From: Poriferisodalis sp965226645
Lineage (GTDB): Bacteria > Actinomycetota > Acidimicrobiia > Acidimicrobiales > Poriferisodalaceae
Length of the DNA: 64,000 bases
Assembly: GCA_965226645.1 (NCBI GenBank)
Contig: CBDDDL010000002.1
Location: 248,001-312,000, forward strand
Reading direction: 5' to 3'
The translations under genes and the position numbers were made by a program. The notes beneath the pieces were generated by a model. It worked only from the letters and a program-made list of their open reading frames with translations. It was not told where the DNA came from and did not search any database. Shown here piece by piece: positions 25,808-34,743 of the stretch. Positions within the stretch are counted from its first letter, which is position 1. Every line of letters begins with the position of its first letter.

Positions 25808-28480
25808 CCGACCGGGTGCAGGCGGTCGTCATCGGCGGCGGCGTCGTCGGCGCCAGCGTGCTGTTTCACCTGACACGTGCCGGCTGGACCGACGTTGTGC
25901 TGCTGGAACGCTCCGAGCTGACTGCGGGCTCGACGTGGCATGCGGCGGGCGGCATGCATCCGATCAACTCGGATCCGACGGTGGCCAAGCTGCAGCAGTA
26001 CACGATTGGGCTGTATCGCGAGATCGAGGAGATCTCTGGCGGGGACTGCGGCATCCACCTGACCGGCGCCATCAACCTCGCAGACACGCCCGAGCGACTG
26101 GACTGGCTGCGGATGACCCATGCCCGGGGCCGCTACCTGGGCATCGAGTCCGAGATGATCTCGGCGCAGGAGGCGGCTCGGCGCCTGCCCATCATCGATC
26201 CCAGCCAGTTCGTGGGCGCGATGTACGACGCCGATCACGGACACGTGGACCCGACGGGCGTCACGTTCGCATATGCCCGTACCGCAATGGCTGCGGGCGC
26301 AGAAGTGCGCCGACATACGTGGGCGCGGCGGATCGAGCGGGCGCCGGCGGGGCACTGGCGGGTCGGGACCTACGACACCTCTCGAGGTGATCTGGCCGGG
26401 GGCACCGAGGCGGGCGAGGTCGACGACTGGCTCGAAGCAGACCACGTCGTGAATGCAGGCGGACTGTGGGCGCGCGAGGTAGGGCGCATGGTTGGCCTCG
26501 AGCTGCCAGTGCTGGCCATGGAGCACACCTACGTGCTGACTGAGCCAATGGACGAGGTAGTTGCCAACAACGAGCGCACCGGCGATGAGCTGATGGGCGC
26601 GATCGACTTCGGCGGCGAGATCTACCTGCGCCAGGAAGCCCAGGGGCTGCTGGTAGGCACCTACGAGCAGGCCGCGGTTGCTTGGCAGCGCCGCCAGACA
26701 CCGTGGGACTTCGACAAGCGCCTGCTGACGCCCGACCTCGAGCGAATCGCTCCGTCGCTGGACACGGCGTTCCGGCACTTCCCCGCACTCGCCGATGTGG
26801 GGATTGCGCGGGTGGTCAATGGACCGTTCACGTTCGCGCCTGATGGGAATCCGCTTGTGGGGCCGATTCGCGGTTTGCCGGGGTTTTGGTCGGCGTGCGC
26901 GGTGATGGCTGGTTTGTCGCAGGGCGGCGGTGTCGGTCTGGCGATGGCGAACTGGATGACGACGGGCGACCCCGGCTTCGACGTGTGGGCCATGGACGTC
27001 GCCCGTTTCGGCGACTGGGCGAGCCGTGCGTACACCGCCACGAAGGTGAGCGAGAACTATCGGCGACGCTTCAGCATCAGCTTCCCGAACGAGTTCTTGC
27101 GTGAAGGTCGGCCGCTCGCAACCACTTCGATCTATGAAGAGCAGCGAAGAGCCGGGGCGGTGTTCGGGGACGTGTGCGGCTTAGAGGTGCCGCTGTGGTT
27201 CGCTCCCGAAGTGGGGGCGGTTGAGGACGTCACCTTCGGCCGATCTAATGCATGGCCCCACGTGAGGGCCGAGGTTCAGGCCGTTCGCAACGACGTGGGG
27301 CTGATGGAAATCTCGGGGTTCGCCAAGTTCTTGGTGGAAGGACCTGGGGCACGGGCCTGGCTCACGCACTTGGTGGCTGCCAGGTTGCCGCGGCCGGGGC
27401 GGATCGCCCTCGCGCCGATGTGCAACGAGCGGGGAAATCTCACCGGCGATCTCACCATTGCCCGCCTGCCGCCTGCGACGGGGCGGGCTGACGGAGGGGT
27501 GCAGGCGGTGACCGGAGGCGCCACGGCGAATACATCGAGCAGCGAGCGCTTCATGATCTTCGGTTCGGGCGTTGCCGAGCGGTACTACGAGCGCTGGTTC
27601 GATGCGGACCTCGCCCGCTGGCGGGGCTCAGCGCCACGGATGGACCGGCGTCACTGAGCACTGCGCCGGATGGACCGGCATCGCGGGAACCCGGGAACCC
27701 GTGTGGTACCGCACACTCGGCGCGGGACTGTGCGGCGTGGCCATCGCAGGACCGAAGTCGAGATCTCTGCTGGCTGAGGTCACGGATACCGATGTGTCGC
27801 GAGAAGCAATGGGCTTCGGCAGTTTCACCGCCCTTGACGTGGGTTGGGCACGAGTTTGGTGCGGTCGCCTGAGCTACACGGGTGACCTCGGCTACGAGCT
27901 GTGGATGGATGCAGGCCAGTTGCGCCATGTGTTCGATCTGCTCGTCACGCACGGCGCTGCACATGGCCTTCGATTGTTCGGCCTTCATGCGTTGAATTCG
28001 CTTCGGCTGGATAAGAGCTTCGGCAGCTGGGCACGTGAGTACCGACCGACCTATGACCCCTTCGAGGCGGGGCTTGGTCGCTTCGTAAGGTTCACGTGGG
28101 CGAGCGACGATGGCAGTGACTTTGTGGGGCGCGCCGCTTTGATCGACAAGTACGGGGGGCAGCTGCCTGAGGCGGGCGGCGGCTCTGCTGCGCCGAGTGC
28201 GATGAGGCTGCGCACGTGGACCGTTGATACGGCCCCGGGGCGCTCGGGCATCGATGCGGTGGGCGATGAGCCGATCTGGTGCAATGGCGAACCGGTGGGC
28301 TGGGTGACTTCGGGCGGCTACGCACACCACAGCGACACATCAGTGGCGATGGGATACGTCCCGGCTGCGCTCGCGTCGCACGACGTTGAGTTCGAGGTCG
28401 AACTCCCCGGTGAGCGTCGCACGGCTCAGCTGCTGGATGAGTGTCTCTGGGACACTGCCGGCGCAGTCATGCGCTCCTAA
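25804..28480 (+). pseudogene. dimethylglycine/sarcosine dehydrogenase-like FAD enzyme with GcvT domain, frameshifted
   Basis: The first frame (25804-27657) encodes an N-terminal FAD domain (VVIGGGVVGASVLFHL; TAGSTWHAAGG with the likely flavin-linked His), the oxidoreductase body and the start of an aminomethyltransferase (GcvT) domain, ending in an aberrant tail after YYERWFDADL. GcvT homology resumes in another frame (VWYRTLGAGLCGVAIAGPKSR) and runs to 28480. Between the frames lie about 88 nt where homologues have roughly 20; this segment contains the palindromic 30-bp repeat pair found at 4061. An intact protein would oxidise N-methyl groups and pass the C1 unit to folate. It is a pseudogene unless the shift is a sequencing error. 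Confidence 0.85.
27631..27682 (-). repeat. second locus of the palindromic 30-bp repeat pair
   Basis: Read on the minus strand the cores are GCCGGTCCATCCGGC (27679-27665) and a slightly decayed copy (27649-27635), spaced exactly 30 bp as at 4061-4120. Flanking bases are also similar (GCGC before a TG or TGA step). It sits in the linker where the dehydrogenase-like gene loses frame. Confidence 0.7.
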
Positions 28481-28757
28481 GTGCGCCAAAGGACAGCGAG
28501 GCCGATCGGCCGATGGCGAGACGACATGCGCTGGTTGACAACGTCATTTTGTTCGATTTTCGGGCGATCTACGTGACGAATATAGAAGCTAGTGCGGTCA
28601 TTGCGCGACTGCCGTAAAGTCTTAGATAACGGCATTTCTTGTGCTCTCTAGATGTATATGGAACTTCCAGACAGCTCTCAATACAGCAGTCAATCGGCCA
28701 CACAACGAAGCCAACATCCGGTGAGGCCGGCCGCGACTGCTCAAACTCATTCGTTTA

Positions 28758-29725
28758 GAGGCCGCGCGGATTGGCCATTCACGGGTTGGCTGGTTCCCCG
28801 GTGTATTGGTCGGGTTGTGGTGAACAAGACAACCCGTGGAGGCCGGTTTCATCATGCGCGCTTTGGAGCCTGAGGTGGTGGATGTGATCTGGGCGGCGGT
28901 CGAGCCGATGCTGCCGGTGGGGCCGGTGGGTGACTTTGGCAGGGGGCATCGGCCCCGGATACCGGACCGGCTGTGCTTTTGGGGGATCCTGGTGTGTTTG
29001 GCGACGGGCTGCTCGTGGCAGTCGGCGGAGGCGCTGCTGGGATGGCTGGTGTCGGACACGACGTTGCGGTCGCGCCGCGACGAGTGGGTCGCTGCTGGGG
29101 TGTTCGAGCTGGTCGCGGCCGAAGCGATCGCTGCCTATGACCGGATCGTGGGGCTCGATCTCGATGACGTGTGCGTCGACGGGTCTACCCACAAGGCGCC
29201 CTGCGGCGGCCACGGCACCGGCAAAAGCCCTGCGGACAGGCGAAAACTCGGCTGGAAGTGGTCGATCGCGACAGACGGGGCGGGGATCCCGGTCGGGTGG
29301 GCTGCCGCGGGCGCGAACCGCAACGACATCATGCTGTTCGACCCCGCCATTGCCGGGATCGAACGACAAGGGCTCCATCACGGCACCGAGACCTTGCACC
29401 TGGACCGCGGATACTGGGGTGCCCGCGTCGACCGGTCAGCCGCCGCTGCGGGCATCACCGATCTGGTGCGGCCCCCCAAACGCAAACCCAAACCCGGCAG
29501 CGACGGCCCCGCCGAACTGGTCACAGCGCCGCTGGGGCTGCGCTGGCGAGTCGAGCGCACCAACTCATGGCTGTCCGACTACAGGCAGCTGCGACGAAAC
29601 ACCGACCGAAAACCCGAGCACCGCCTCGCCCAACTCGCCCTCGCCGTCACCCTCATCATCGCCATCAAACTCATCGACCACCGCAACCGCTGGCAACCCC
29701 ACAACCGCCCAATCCGCTAACGCTC
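28758..29725 (+). mobile_element. complete IS5-family insertion sequence, 968 bp
   Basis: The ends are imperfect inverted repeats. The left end starts GAGGCCGCGCGGATTGG and the right end, reverse-complemented, starts GAGCGTTAGCGGATTGG; both share GAG and the core GCGGATTGG. A 3-bp target duplication TTA flanks it (28755-28757 and 29726-29728), as expected for the TNA-targeting part of the IS5 family. It carries one transposase gene. It sits in an AT-richer intergenic zone between the dehydrogenase pseudogene and the LysR gene and disrupts no recognisable gene. Confidence 0.85.
28854..29720 (+). CDS. IS5-family transposase
   Basis: A 288-residue DDE transposase. It has an N-terminal DUF4096-like region (IWAAVEPMLPVGPVGDFGRGHRP) and the acidic triad: Asp in VCVDGSTHKAP, Asp in LHLDRGYWG and Glu in RWRVERTNSWL, with the usual Y(2)R(3)E(6)-type spacing to a C-terminal basic helix. 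ATG 28854 is chosen because GGAGG lies 11 nt upstream; a GTG at 28836 is the alternative. The frame is intact, so the element may be active. Confidence 0.92.
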   Translation: MRALEPEVVDVIWAAVEPMLPVGPVGDFGRGHRPRIPDRLCFWGILVCLATGCSWQSAEALLGWLVSDTTLRSRRDEWVAAGVFELVAAEAIAAYDRIVGLDLDDVCVDGSTHKAPCGGHGTGKSPADRRKLGWKWSIATDGAGIPVGWAAAGANRNDIMLFDPAIAGIERQGLHHGTETLHLDRGYWGARVDRSAAAAGITDLVRPPKRKPKPGSDGPAELVTAPLGLRWRVERTNSWLSDYRQLRRNTDRKPEHRLAQLALAVTLIIAIKLIDHRNRWQPHNRPIR

Positions 29726-29728
29726 TTA

Positions 29729-30061
29729 ATAAGATATGTGCATGAAAGAGTGCGTTCGTTCTGCAGTGACTTCATAGAGGACTCACGCACGCTTCTGTCA
29801 CAACTTTGTCCGGACTGTGTAACCCCAAAGACGTGATCTATACTGCCTAACCCTTCCAATTGGCCGTTAGATTTGCGGGGAATTCATCCGAATGGGCGCA
29901 CCACTGCTGAGTAACGTCGCGGTACAGACCGCACGACAACGGCCCTCAATCGCGAGAATTTTGGTCGCATCTGATCTCCATTTCAAAGATTATATGTACA
30001 ACGTTCAACTGAATCATCGATTTGATTCACATTGTGCAATCAACCGAACGGGCTGGTCGCC
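29729..30061. other. 333-bp AT-rich intergenic region upstream of the LysR gene
   Basis: No ORF with family features is visible. The stretch is clearly lower in GC than its surroundings, has several A/T runs near 29970-30000, and ends with the dyad at 30010-30029 in front of the LysR gene. It probably carries that gene's promoter; 28481-28757 on the other side of the IS is similar in composition. Confidence 0.5.
30010..30029. promoter_or_regulatory. likely LysR-type regulator binding site
   Basis: A perfect inverted repeat TGAATCA-TCGATT-TGATTCA, 33 bp before the LysR ATG. It contains the T-N11-A feature of LysR boxes. Position suggests autoregulation. Confidence 0.5.
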
Positions 30062-30976
30062 ATGACTTCGCGCCTGGAGATACATCACTACGAGACGATT
30101 GTCGCGGTATCGGACACTGGCTCAGTCACTGCTGCAGCAGGTCGACTTCACGTCAGCCAGTCCGCCGTGAGCCATCGGTTGGCTGAAGCCGAGCGGCGGC
30201 TCGGCGGCCGATTGTTCGAGCGACGACCGTCGCGGGGCATGCAGCCGACGCCGGCTGCTTTGGCACTGTGCCAGGCCGCCCACCGCGCGATGCCGCACTT
30301 GGCCCGCGCTGAACGCGACTTCATGCGCAGCGTCGGCGGAACAACTGCGACCGTACGCATTGGCGTCGGCTCGTACGACTGCTACCACTGGCTGGCGCCG
30401 TTCGCTGCGGCAGCAGGCGAACGGCTTCAGAATCTGATGCTTGAACTGGTTGTCGTCGGCGATGCACCGGTACAGCGGCTCGCAGACGGCACCGCCGATC
30501 TGGTGCTGGCCCCTGGGAAACCGCAAGGCGTGTGCACGTCGCAGCATCTGTTCACCGACGAGCTGGTGCTCGTCACCAGCCCGGATCACCGACTCGCCGA
30601 CAGAACATGGATCGGACCTGAAGTGGTCGGCGAGGAGCACTACTTCACTTACTGTCGTCAGCCTGCACCCGGCTTTGAGTACGAGCGATTCGTGCGACCA
30701 GCAGGCGTGTCACCGCGCACCATCACCGTGCTGGAACAAACCGGCGCTATCGCAGAGATGGTCGCCGCAGGATTCGGCGTATCAATCCTCAGCCGTTGGG
30801 CGATGTCGCCGTGGGTCGGAACCGGGCGGCTCGCCGCAGTTCGCTGTGGTCGTCGCGGTCTCGACATGGAGTGGTCAGCCTTGACCCGGATCGACGCGCA
30901 GCTCGACTCACCTGAACGGCAAGTCGCCGACGCCATCATCGGGTGGCTCAACAACACCGAGAGCCCGTCGGACTGA
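30062..30976 (+). CDS. LysR family transcriptional regulator
   Basis: A 304-residue regulator. The N-terminal winged helix-turn-helix is clear: HHYETIVAVSDTGSVTAAAGRLHVSQSAVSHRL followed by the dimerisation helix. The C-terminal ~200 residues form the periplasmic-binding-like effector domain (ELVVVGDAPVQRLADGTADL, GAIAEMVAAGFGVSIL). It resembles the MetR side of the family. ATG 30062 places the HTH about 10 residues from the N-terminus, as usual; the frame is open to 30032. The gene converges on the DddP-like operon and may regulate it or the upstream betaine genes; effector unknown. Confidence 0.9.
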   Translation: MTSRLEIHHYETIVAVSDTGSVTAAAGRLHVSQSAVSHRLAEAERRLGGRLFERRPSRGMQPTPAALALCQAAHRAMPHLARAERDFMRSVGGTTATVRIGVGSYDCYHWLAPFAAAAGERLQNLMLELVVVGDAPVQRLADGTADLVLAPGKPQGVCTSQHLFTDELVLVTSPDHRLADRTWIGPEVVGEEHYFTYCRQPAPGFEYERFVRPAGVSPRTITVLEQTGAIAEMVAAGFGVSILSRWAMSPWVGTGRLAAVRCGRRGLDMEWSALTRIDAQLDSPERQVADAIIGWLNNTESPSD

Positions 30977-31047
30977 CGCCGCACGAACCGGCATCCGGAT
31001 CGGCTGACGAGCGCCCGCTCGCGTCAACCCCAATCGCGTCTGCGCCG

Positions 31048-32241
31048 TCAGCTCAGCAACGCCTCGCTGAACGGCGACGCCGATAGGACTTCGGGACCCG
31101 TCGGCGTGATGAGGACCTGTTCCTCCAGTTTGACGGCTTCTGGGCGACCCGGCGGAGCCACCAGGCTCTCCACGCACAGGACCATGCCAGGCTCGAGCAC
31201 GCCGTCGTAGCCGTCGGAGGCGAACTGGTCGTGATTGAGAATCAGCGGATACTCGTTGCACAAGCCCATGCCGTGTGCAACGCAGGCGTTTGCAGGTGAA
31301 TGCATCCCGTCGGGGGGAAGGTGTGCCTGTTGTGACAATTCGGCGAAGGTCACTCCGGGTCGAAGCAACTCGATGTTGCGTTGCACCTGCTCGTACGCCT
31401 CGGCATACATGTCCCGTTGCTCCGCCGTGCGCTTGACGTCGCCGGCGAGCCACGTACGCGAAACGTCCACGGTGTAGCCGTTGAGCCCGACCTGGTCGGT
31501 ATCGAATGCCACGAGGTCTCCGGAACGGATCACTCGGTCCGAGCACTCCTGATACCACGGGTTCGTACGCGGCCCCGACGTCAGCAACCGGGTCTCGAAC
31601 CACTCGCCGCCGCCCGCGATGGCCACCTGATGCATGACCGACCAGAGCTCTTGCTCGGTGACGCCCGGCACGCACGCCGCCTCCATCGCTGCAATGGCCC
31701 GCTCGCACACCTCGAGTGCGGCACGGATGGCTGCGATCTCGCCGTCGCACTTCACCGCCCGTGCCAGACCGATGGCATCACCGCCGTTGACCACCTCCAC
31801 GCCGAGACGCTCAAGAGCCCACAAGCCCAACGGATCCAGCCGATCGACAGCAAGCCTTGGGCGCGTACCCCGGCGCCGGCCCGCGAACGTCCCGAGCGCC
31901 GATGCGATCTCAGCGGCCCAGCGCTCGGCGAACTCCTCGGTCCGCGGACCGGTGATGAAGTGGTACCAGCTCATGGCATTGCGGACCTCGCCCACCGCAG
32001 GGTGGCCGTCGGAGAGGTGCTCGCACGTCTTGAAGTCGAACAACGTGACACGGCCCTGCGCAGGGACCAGCGCGTAGCGGCACGGATGATGCAGCGAGTA
32101 CACCGACATGTTCGAGGTACCGGTGGCGTACCGAATATTGATCGGGTCGTAGAACAACCCAGCGTCACAGTCCGCTGCGACGAGTCGATGCTGCAGTCTC
32201 GCGAGCCGCTCGAGCTCCAGATCGGCAGCCGGCGCGATCAC
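31048..32241 (-). CDS. dddP: M24-family metalloenzyme, DddP-like DMSP lyase candidate
   Basis: A 397-residue creatinase/aminopeptidase-P-fold protein. The metal site residues are Asp247, Asp249 and Asp259 (AFDTDQVGLNGYTVDVSRTW), His323 (VAHGMGLCNEYP), Glu358 (CVESLV) and Glu373 (KLEEQ). An extra Asp two before the first canonical ligand and the spacings (2, 10, 64, 35, 15) match those I recall for the DMSP lyase DddP, as does TSGPRTNPWYQEC. DddP splits DMSP to dimethylsulfide and acrylate in the cytoplasm. Other M24 enzymes (Xaa-Pro peptidase, creatinase) remain possible. The GTG start overlaps the stop of the 2OG oxygenase gene (GTGA), so the two are translationally coupled. Confidence 0.75.
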   Translation of the reverse strand: MIAPAADLELERLARLQHRLVAADCDAGLFYDPINIRYATGTSNMSVYSLHHPCRYALVPAQGRVTLFDFKTCEHLSDGHPAVGEVRNAMSWYHFITGPRTEEFAERWAAEIASALGTFAGRRRGTRPRLAVDRLDPLGLWALERLGVEVVNGGDAIGLARAVKCDGEIAAIRAALEVCERAIAAMEAACVPGVTEQELWSVMHQVAIAGGGEWFETRLLTSGPRTNPWYQECSDRVIRSGDLVAFDTDQVGLNGYTVDVSRTWLAGDVKRTAEQRDMYAEAYEQVQRNIELLRPGVTFAELSQQAHLPPDGMHSPANACVAHGMGLCNEYPLILNHDQFASDGYDGVLEPGMVLCVESLVAPPGRPEAVKLEEQVLITPTGPEVLSASPFSEALLS

Positions 32242-33143
32242 AAGATCAGCCCGTCACCCGACGGCGGAGCGAACTCAGCCGCGAGCAAGTGAGCCTCAGT
32301 GACCCGCCCGTACACCGACCGAGTCCGGTCGACGGGACCGATGACGCCTGGCCGGTTTGCGTAGCCCAGCACGCCGACACAACGCGTCGTGTTCCCGCGC
32401 ACTTCAGTGACACGGTGTAGCGAATATCTACCCAGGAAGATCTGAAGGTCGCCTGCGTGCATCTGCAGCGTCCGCACGGCTTCGGGCGATTGGCCGCGCA
32501 GCACCCTTCCGAGTCCGCCGACGTTCTCGTTGCCAGGGCCCCGAAGCCACGGGCAGTATTCGAAAAGTCCGCCTTCTTCAGGTTCAGAGACCATCAGCGT
32601 CACCACGAACTCGTTGGTGTCGTAGTGCCAGTGAAGCTCGCCTCCCGGCGGCACGACCGTGACGATGAGTCCGGCCAGCGGATCGGCGTACTCGAAGATG
32701 CGCTGCTCGCCGACGCACGCAGCGACGAACCGCTTCACGCCCGGTGCCGCATAGAGCCGGGCCAGCACGGTGTCAGGCGGGATCTGGTCACGTGTGAGGT
32801 GCCCGATGCGACGCAAGAGCTGAATGCGTCGCGGATCGTCGGGGTCGAGGTCCTTCTCGGCATCGGCACGTGCGTACACATTCGAAATCTCGCTGCGTAT
32901 CGGTGCCTTCGGCACGATCGACTCGATCTCGCTACGCGCCTGCCCCAGGCCAGCCGGATTCAGGAACCCCCGAAGGGTGGCGCAGCCATGCTCGGCGAGC
33001 GCTGTGCGTGCGGCCTCCACCGCTTCATCCCAGCCCACCCGATCGATGCCGTCAGCGCTTCCGCCGACGGGATACCGCTCGGCATCGACGATGTCGTCCA
33101 GAGCATCCCCTTCTGGATTCGCGTATAGCACTGTAAGACTCAC
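32238..33143 (-). CDS. 2-oxoglutarate/Fe(II)-dependent oxygenase (BesD/HalD-superfamily-like)
   Basis: A 301-residue jelly-roll oxygenase. The iron triad appears as His173-x-Asp175 (ELHWHYDTNEF) with the distal His243 (GRYSLHRVTEVRG). Because Asp175 is present, hydroxylation is expected rather than the halogenation seen in relatives where this Asp is Gly or Ala. GTG 33143 has GGAGG immediately upstream. It is first in a two-gene operon with the DddP-like gene. A substrate related to DMSP or another zwitterion is possible but unproven. The 253 bp upstream contain no gene. Confidence 0.75.
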   Translation of the reverse strand: MSLTVLYANPEGDALDDIVDAERYPVGGSADGIDRVGWDEAVEAARTALAEHGCATLRGFLNPAGLGQARSEIESIVPKAPIRSEISNVYARADAEKDLDPDDPRRIQLLRRIGHLTRDQIPPDTVLARLYAAPGVKRFVAACVGEQRIFEYADPLAGLIVTVVPPGGELHWHYDTNEFVVTLMVSEPEEGGLFEYCPWLRGPGNENVGGLGRVLRGQSPEAVRTLQMHAGDLQIFLGRYSLHRVTEVRGNTTRCVGVLGYANRPGVIGPVDRTRSVYGRVTEAHLLAAEFAPPSGDGLIL

Positions 33144-33396
33144 AGCCTCCGCCCTCTCAAATACTTGTGTTGAAGACGGAAACCGGGCCGGCTCGAGTGA
33201 GCCGCGACATCGGTTGGTGACCGCCTGTACGCCTGGCTAACACCCATTTGAGCCATGAAACAACTGCATTCTTTGGCGGATTTTGCATTAAGAGTGTGCA
33301 CGGTCCCACGAGGGACGGGCTGCTGAAGGTCTGAGCTGGTCCCCTGACGGCGGGCGCTGCTTCGGGGGCCGTCGCGGTGGCGGCGAGACGCCTCGC

Positions 33397-34605
33397 TCAG
33401 TCCAAGAGTGACCGGCTGATGACGACGTCCTGGATCTCCGTCGCACCGTCGAGGTAATGCGTCAGCCGGGCGGTTGCCAAGTGGCGAGGAAGCGGATGGT
33501 CCCGACGAGCGCCGTTGGCTCCCATCACCTGCATGCAGTCCGCCAGCCGGCGCTCCGCGGCCCGGGTAGCGAATTTCTTCGCATGCGCCGCCAACACCGC
33601 TGCCGGTCGCCCCGCCGCAAGAGCGACCGCGGCTCGGTAGGTCAGAAGGCGAGCAGCTTCAAGATCGGTTGCGACATCGGCCAGCCGGAAGCGCACGCCC
33701 TGCAGATCGGCTATCCGGCTGCCGAATGCCTGACGTTCTCGCACGTACGACGTAGCGGTCGCCAATCCGGTGCGTAGCATCCCGCAGCACATCGCTGAAA
33801 CGAGGATGCGGGCTAGGTCGATGCCCTCCATGGCTGCAGCGAAGCCCTGACCGACGGGCACGAGCGTGTCCGCATCGGGCACTCGGCACTCGTGGAAGCT
33901 GATGCCATTGGTGCCCAGCCCGTGGCCGCCGAACAAGTCGTAGCCCTCGGTGCGCTCGATCCCGTCGGAGTTCCCGTCAACCAGGAATGCGGCAATCCCA
34001 CGATGCCCTGCAGCCGGATCCGTCTGCGCGTACACCGAAAGGAGCGACGCGGCGGTGCCGTTGGTCGCCCACGCCTTCGCACCGTCGAGCACCCACTCGT
34101 CGCCGTCTCGTTGCGATCGGGTCGTGATGGCCGCCGCATCGCTGCCGACCCCTGGTTCGGTGAGCAGGAATGCACCGACTCGCTCGCCCGACACGAGCGA
34201 CGGCAGCGCTCGTGCGCGCAACTCGGCCGGAGCACGCCGACTCACCGCGCCGGCCAAGTTGTTGTGACACACCAATGAGAAAGCAACAGCGAGGTCGACT
34301 GCGGCGATTTCTTCGAGCACACGGGCGAGCGCTACCTGACCGATGCCCTTGCCGCCGTCAGCCGCCGGTACCAACAAGCCGCAGAGGCCCTCGGTGGCGG
34401 CGCTGGCGAACGCCTCGGATGCAAATCGGCGTTCCCGTTCCCAGGTCTCCGCACGAGGCGCGACGTACGTCCACGCCCATTGCGCGGCACGATCGATGAT
34501 GGCCTGCTCGGATGCGTCGACTGCTGCGTCATCGACGACTGGTGTCAGGTCTGCGTTCAGGTCAGCTGCGGGCACAAGGCCAATGTCGTTTCCAAGCGAT
34601 TCCAT
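33397..34605 (-). CDS. acyl-CoA dehydrogenase
   Basis: A 402-residue flavoprotein with the full family pattern: FLLTEPGVGSDAAAITTRS FAD-binding strand, DGAKAWATNG, the RQAFGSRIADLQGVRFRLAD helix and CMQVMGANGARRD. At the position of the usual catalytic Glu (YEGT in MCAD) the sequence is YLDGATEIQ, so Asp or a Glu on another helix would have to act as base. ATG 34605 is preferred; an extended frame to 34755 overlaps the divergent CoA-transferase and lacks FAD-domain homology. Substrate unknown. Confidence 0.88.
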   Translation of the reverse strand: MESLGNDIGLVPAADLNADLTPVVDDAAVDASEQAIIDRAAQWAWTYVAPRAETWERERRFASEAFASAATEGLCGLLVPAADGGKGIGQVALARVLEEIAAVDLAVAFSLVCHNNLAGAVSRRAPAELRARALPSLVSGERVGAFLLTEPGVGSDAAAITTRSQRDGDEWVLDGAKAWATNGTAASLLSVYAQTDPAAGHRGIAAFLVDGNSDGIERTEGYDLFGGHGLGTNGISFHECRVPDADTLVPVGQGFAAAMEGIDLARILVSAMCCGMLRTGLATATSYVRERQAFGSRIADLQGVRFRLADVATDLEAARLLTYRAAVALAAGRPAAVLAAHAKKFATRAAERRLADCMQVMGANGARRDHPLPRHLATARLTHYLDGATEIQDVVISRSLLD

Positions 34606-34743
34606 GACGAGCAGTATTGCCCGACGACGAACGAGCAGCGAGGTAGCGGCGTGCGTCCGAATCAGTCTCATAGAGTGCGCGTCGAGCGCGGCCGCCGTCA
34701 CTGACGGTGCCAGCACACTCACAAGGCCAGGAGCACCGCAGCG

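Noticed and set aside
32238..33143. Radical halogenase call for the 2OG oxygenase
   Set aside because: Asp175 is present in the H-x-D motif; halogenases of this superfamily need a small residue there to admit halide.
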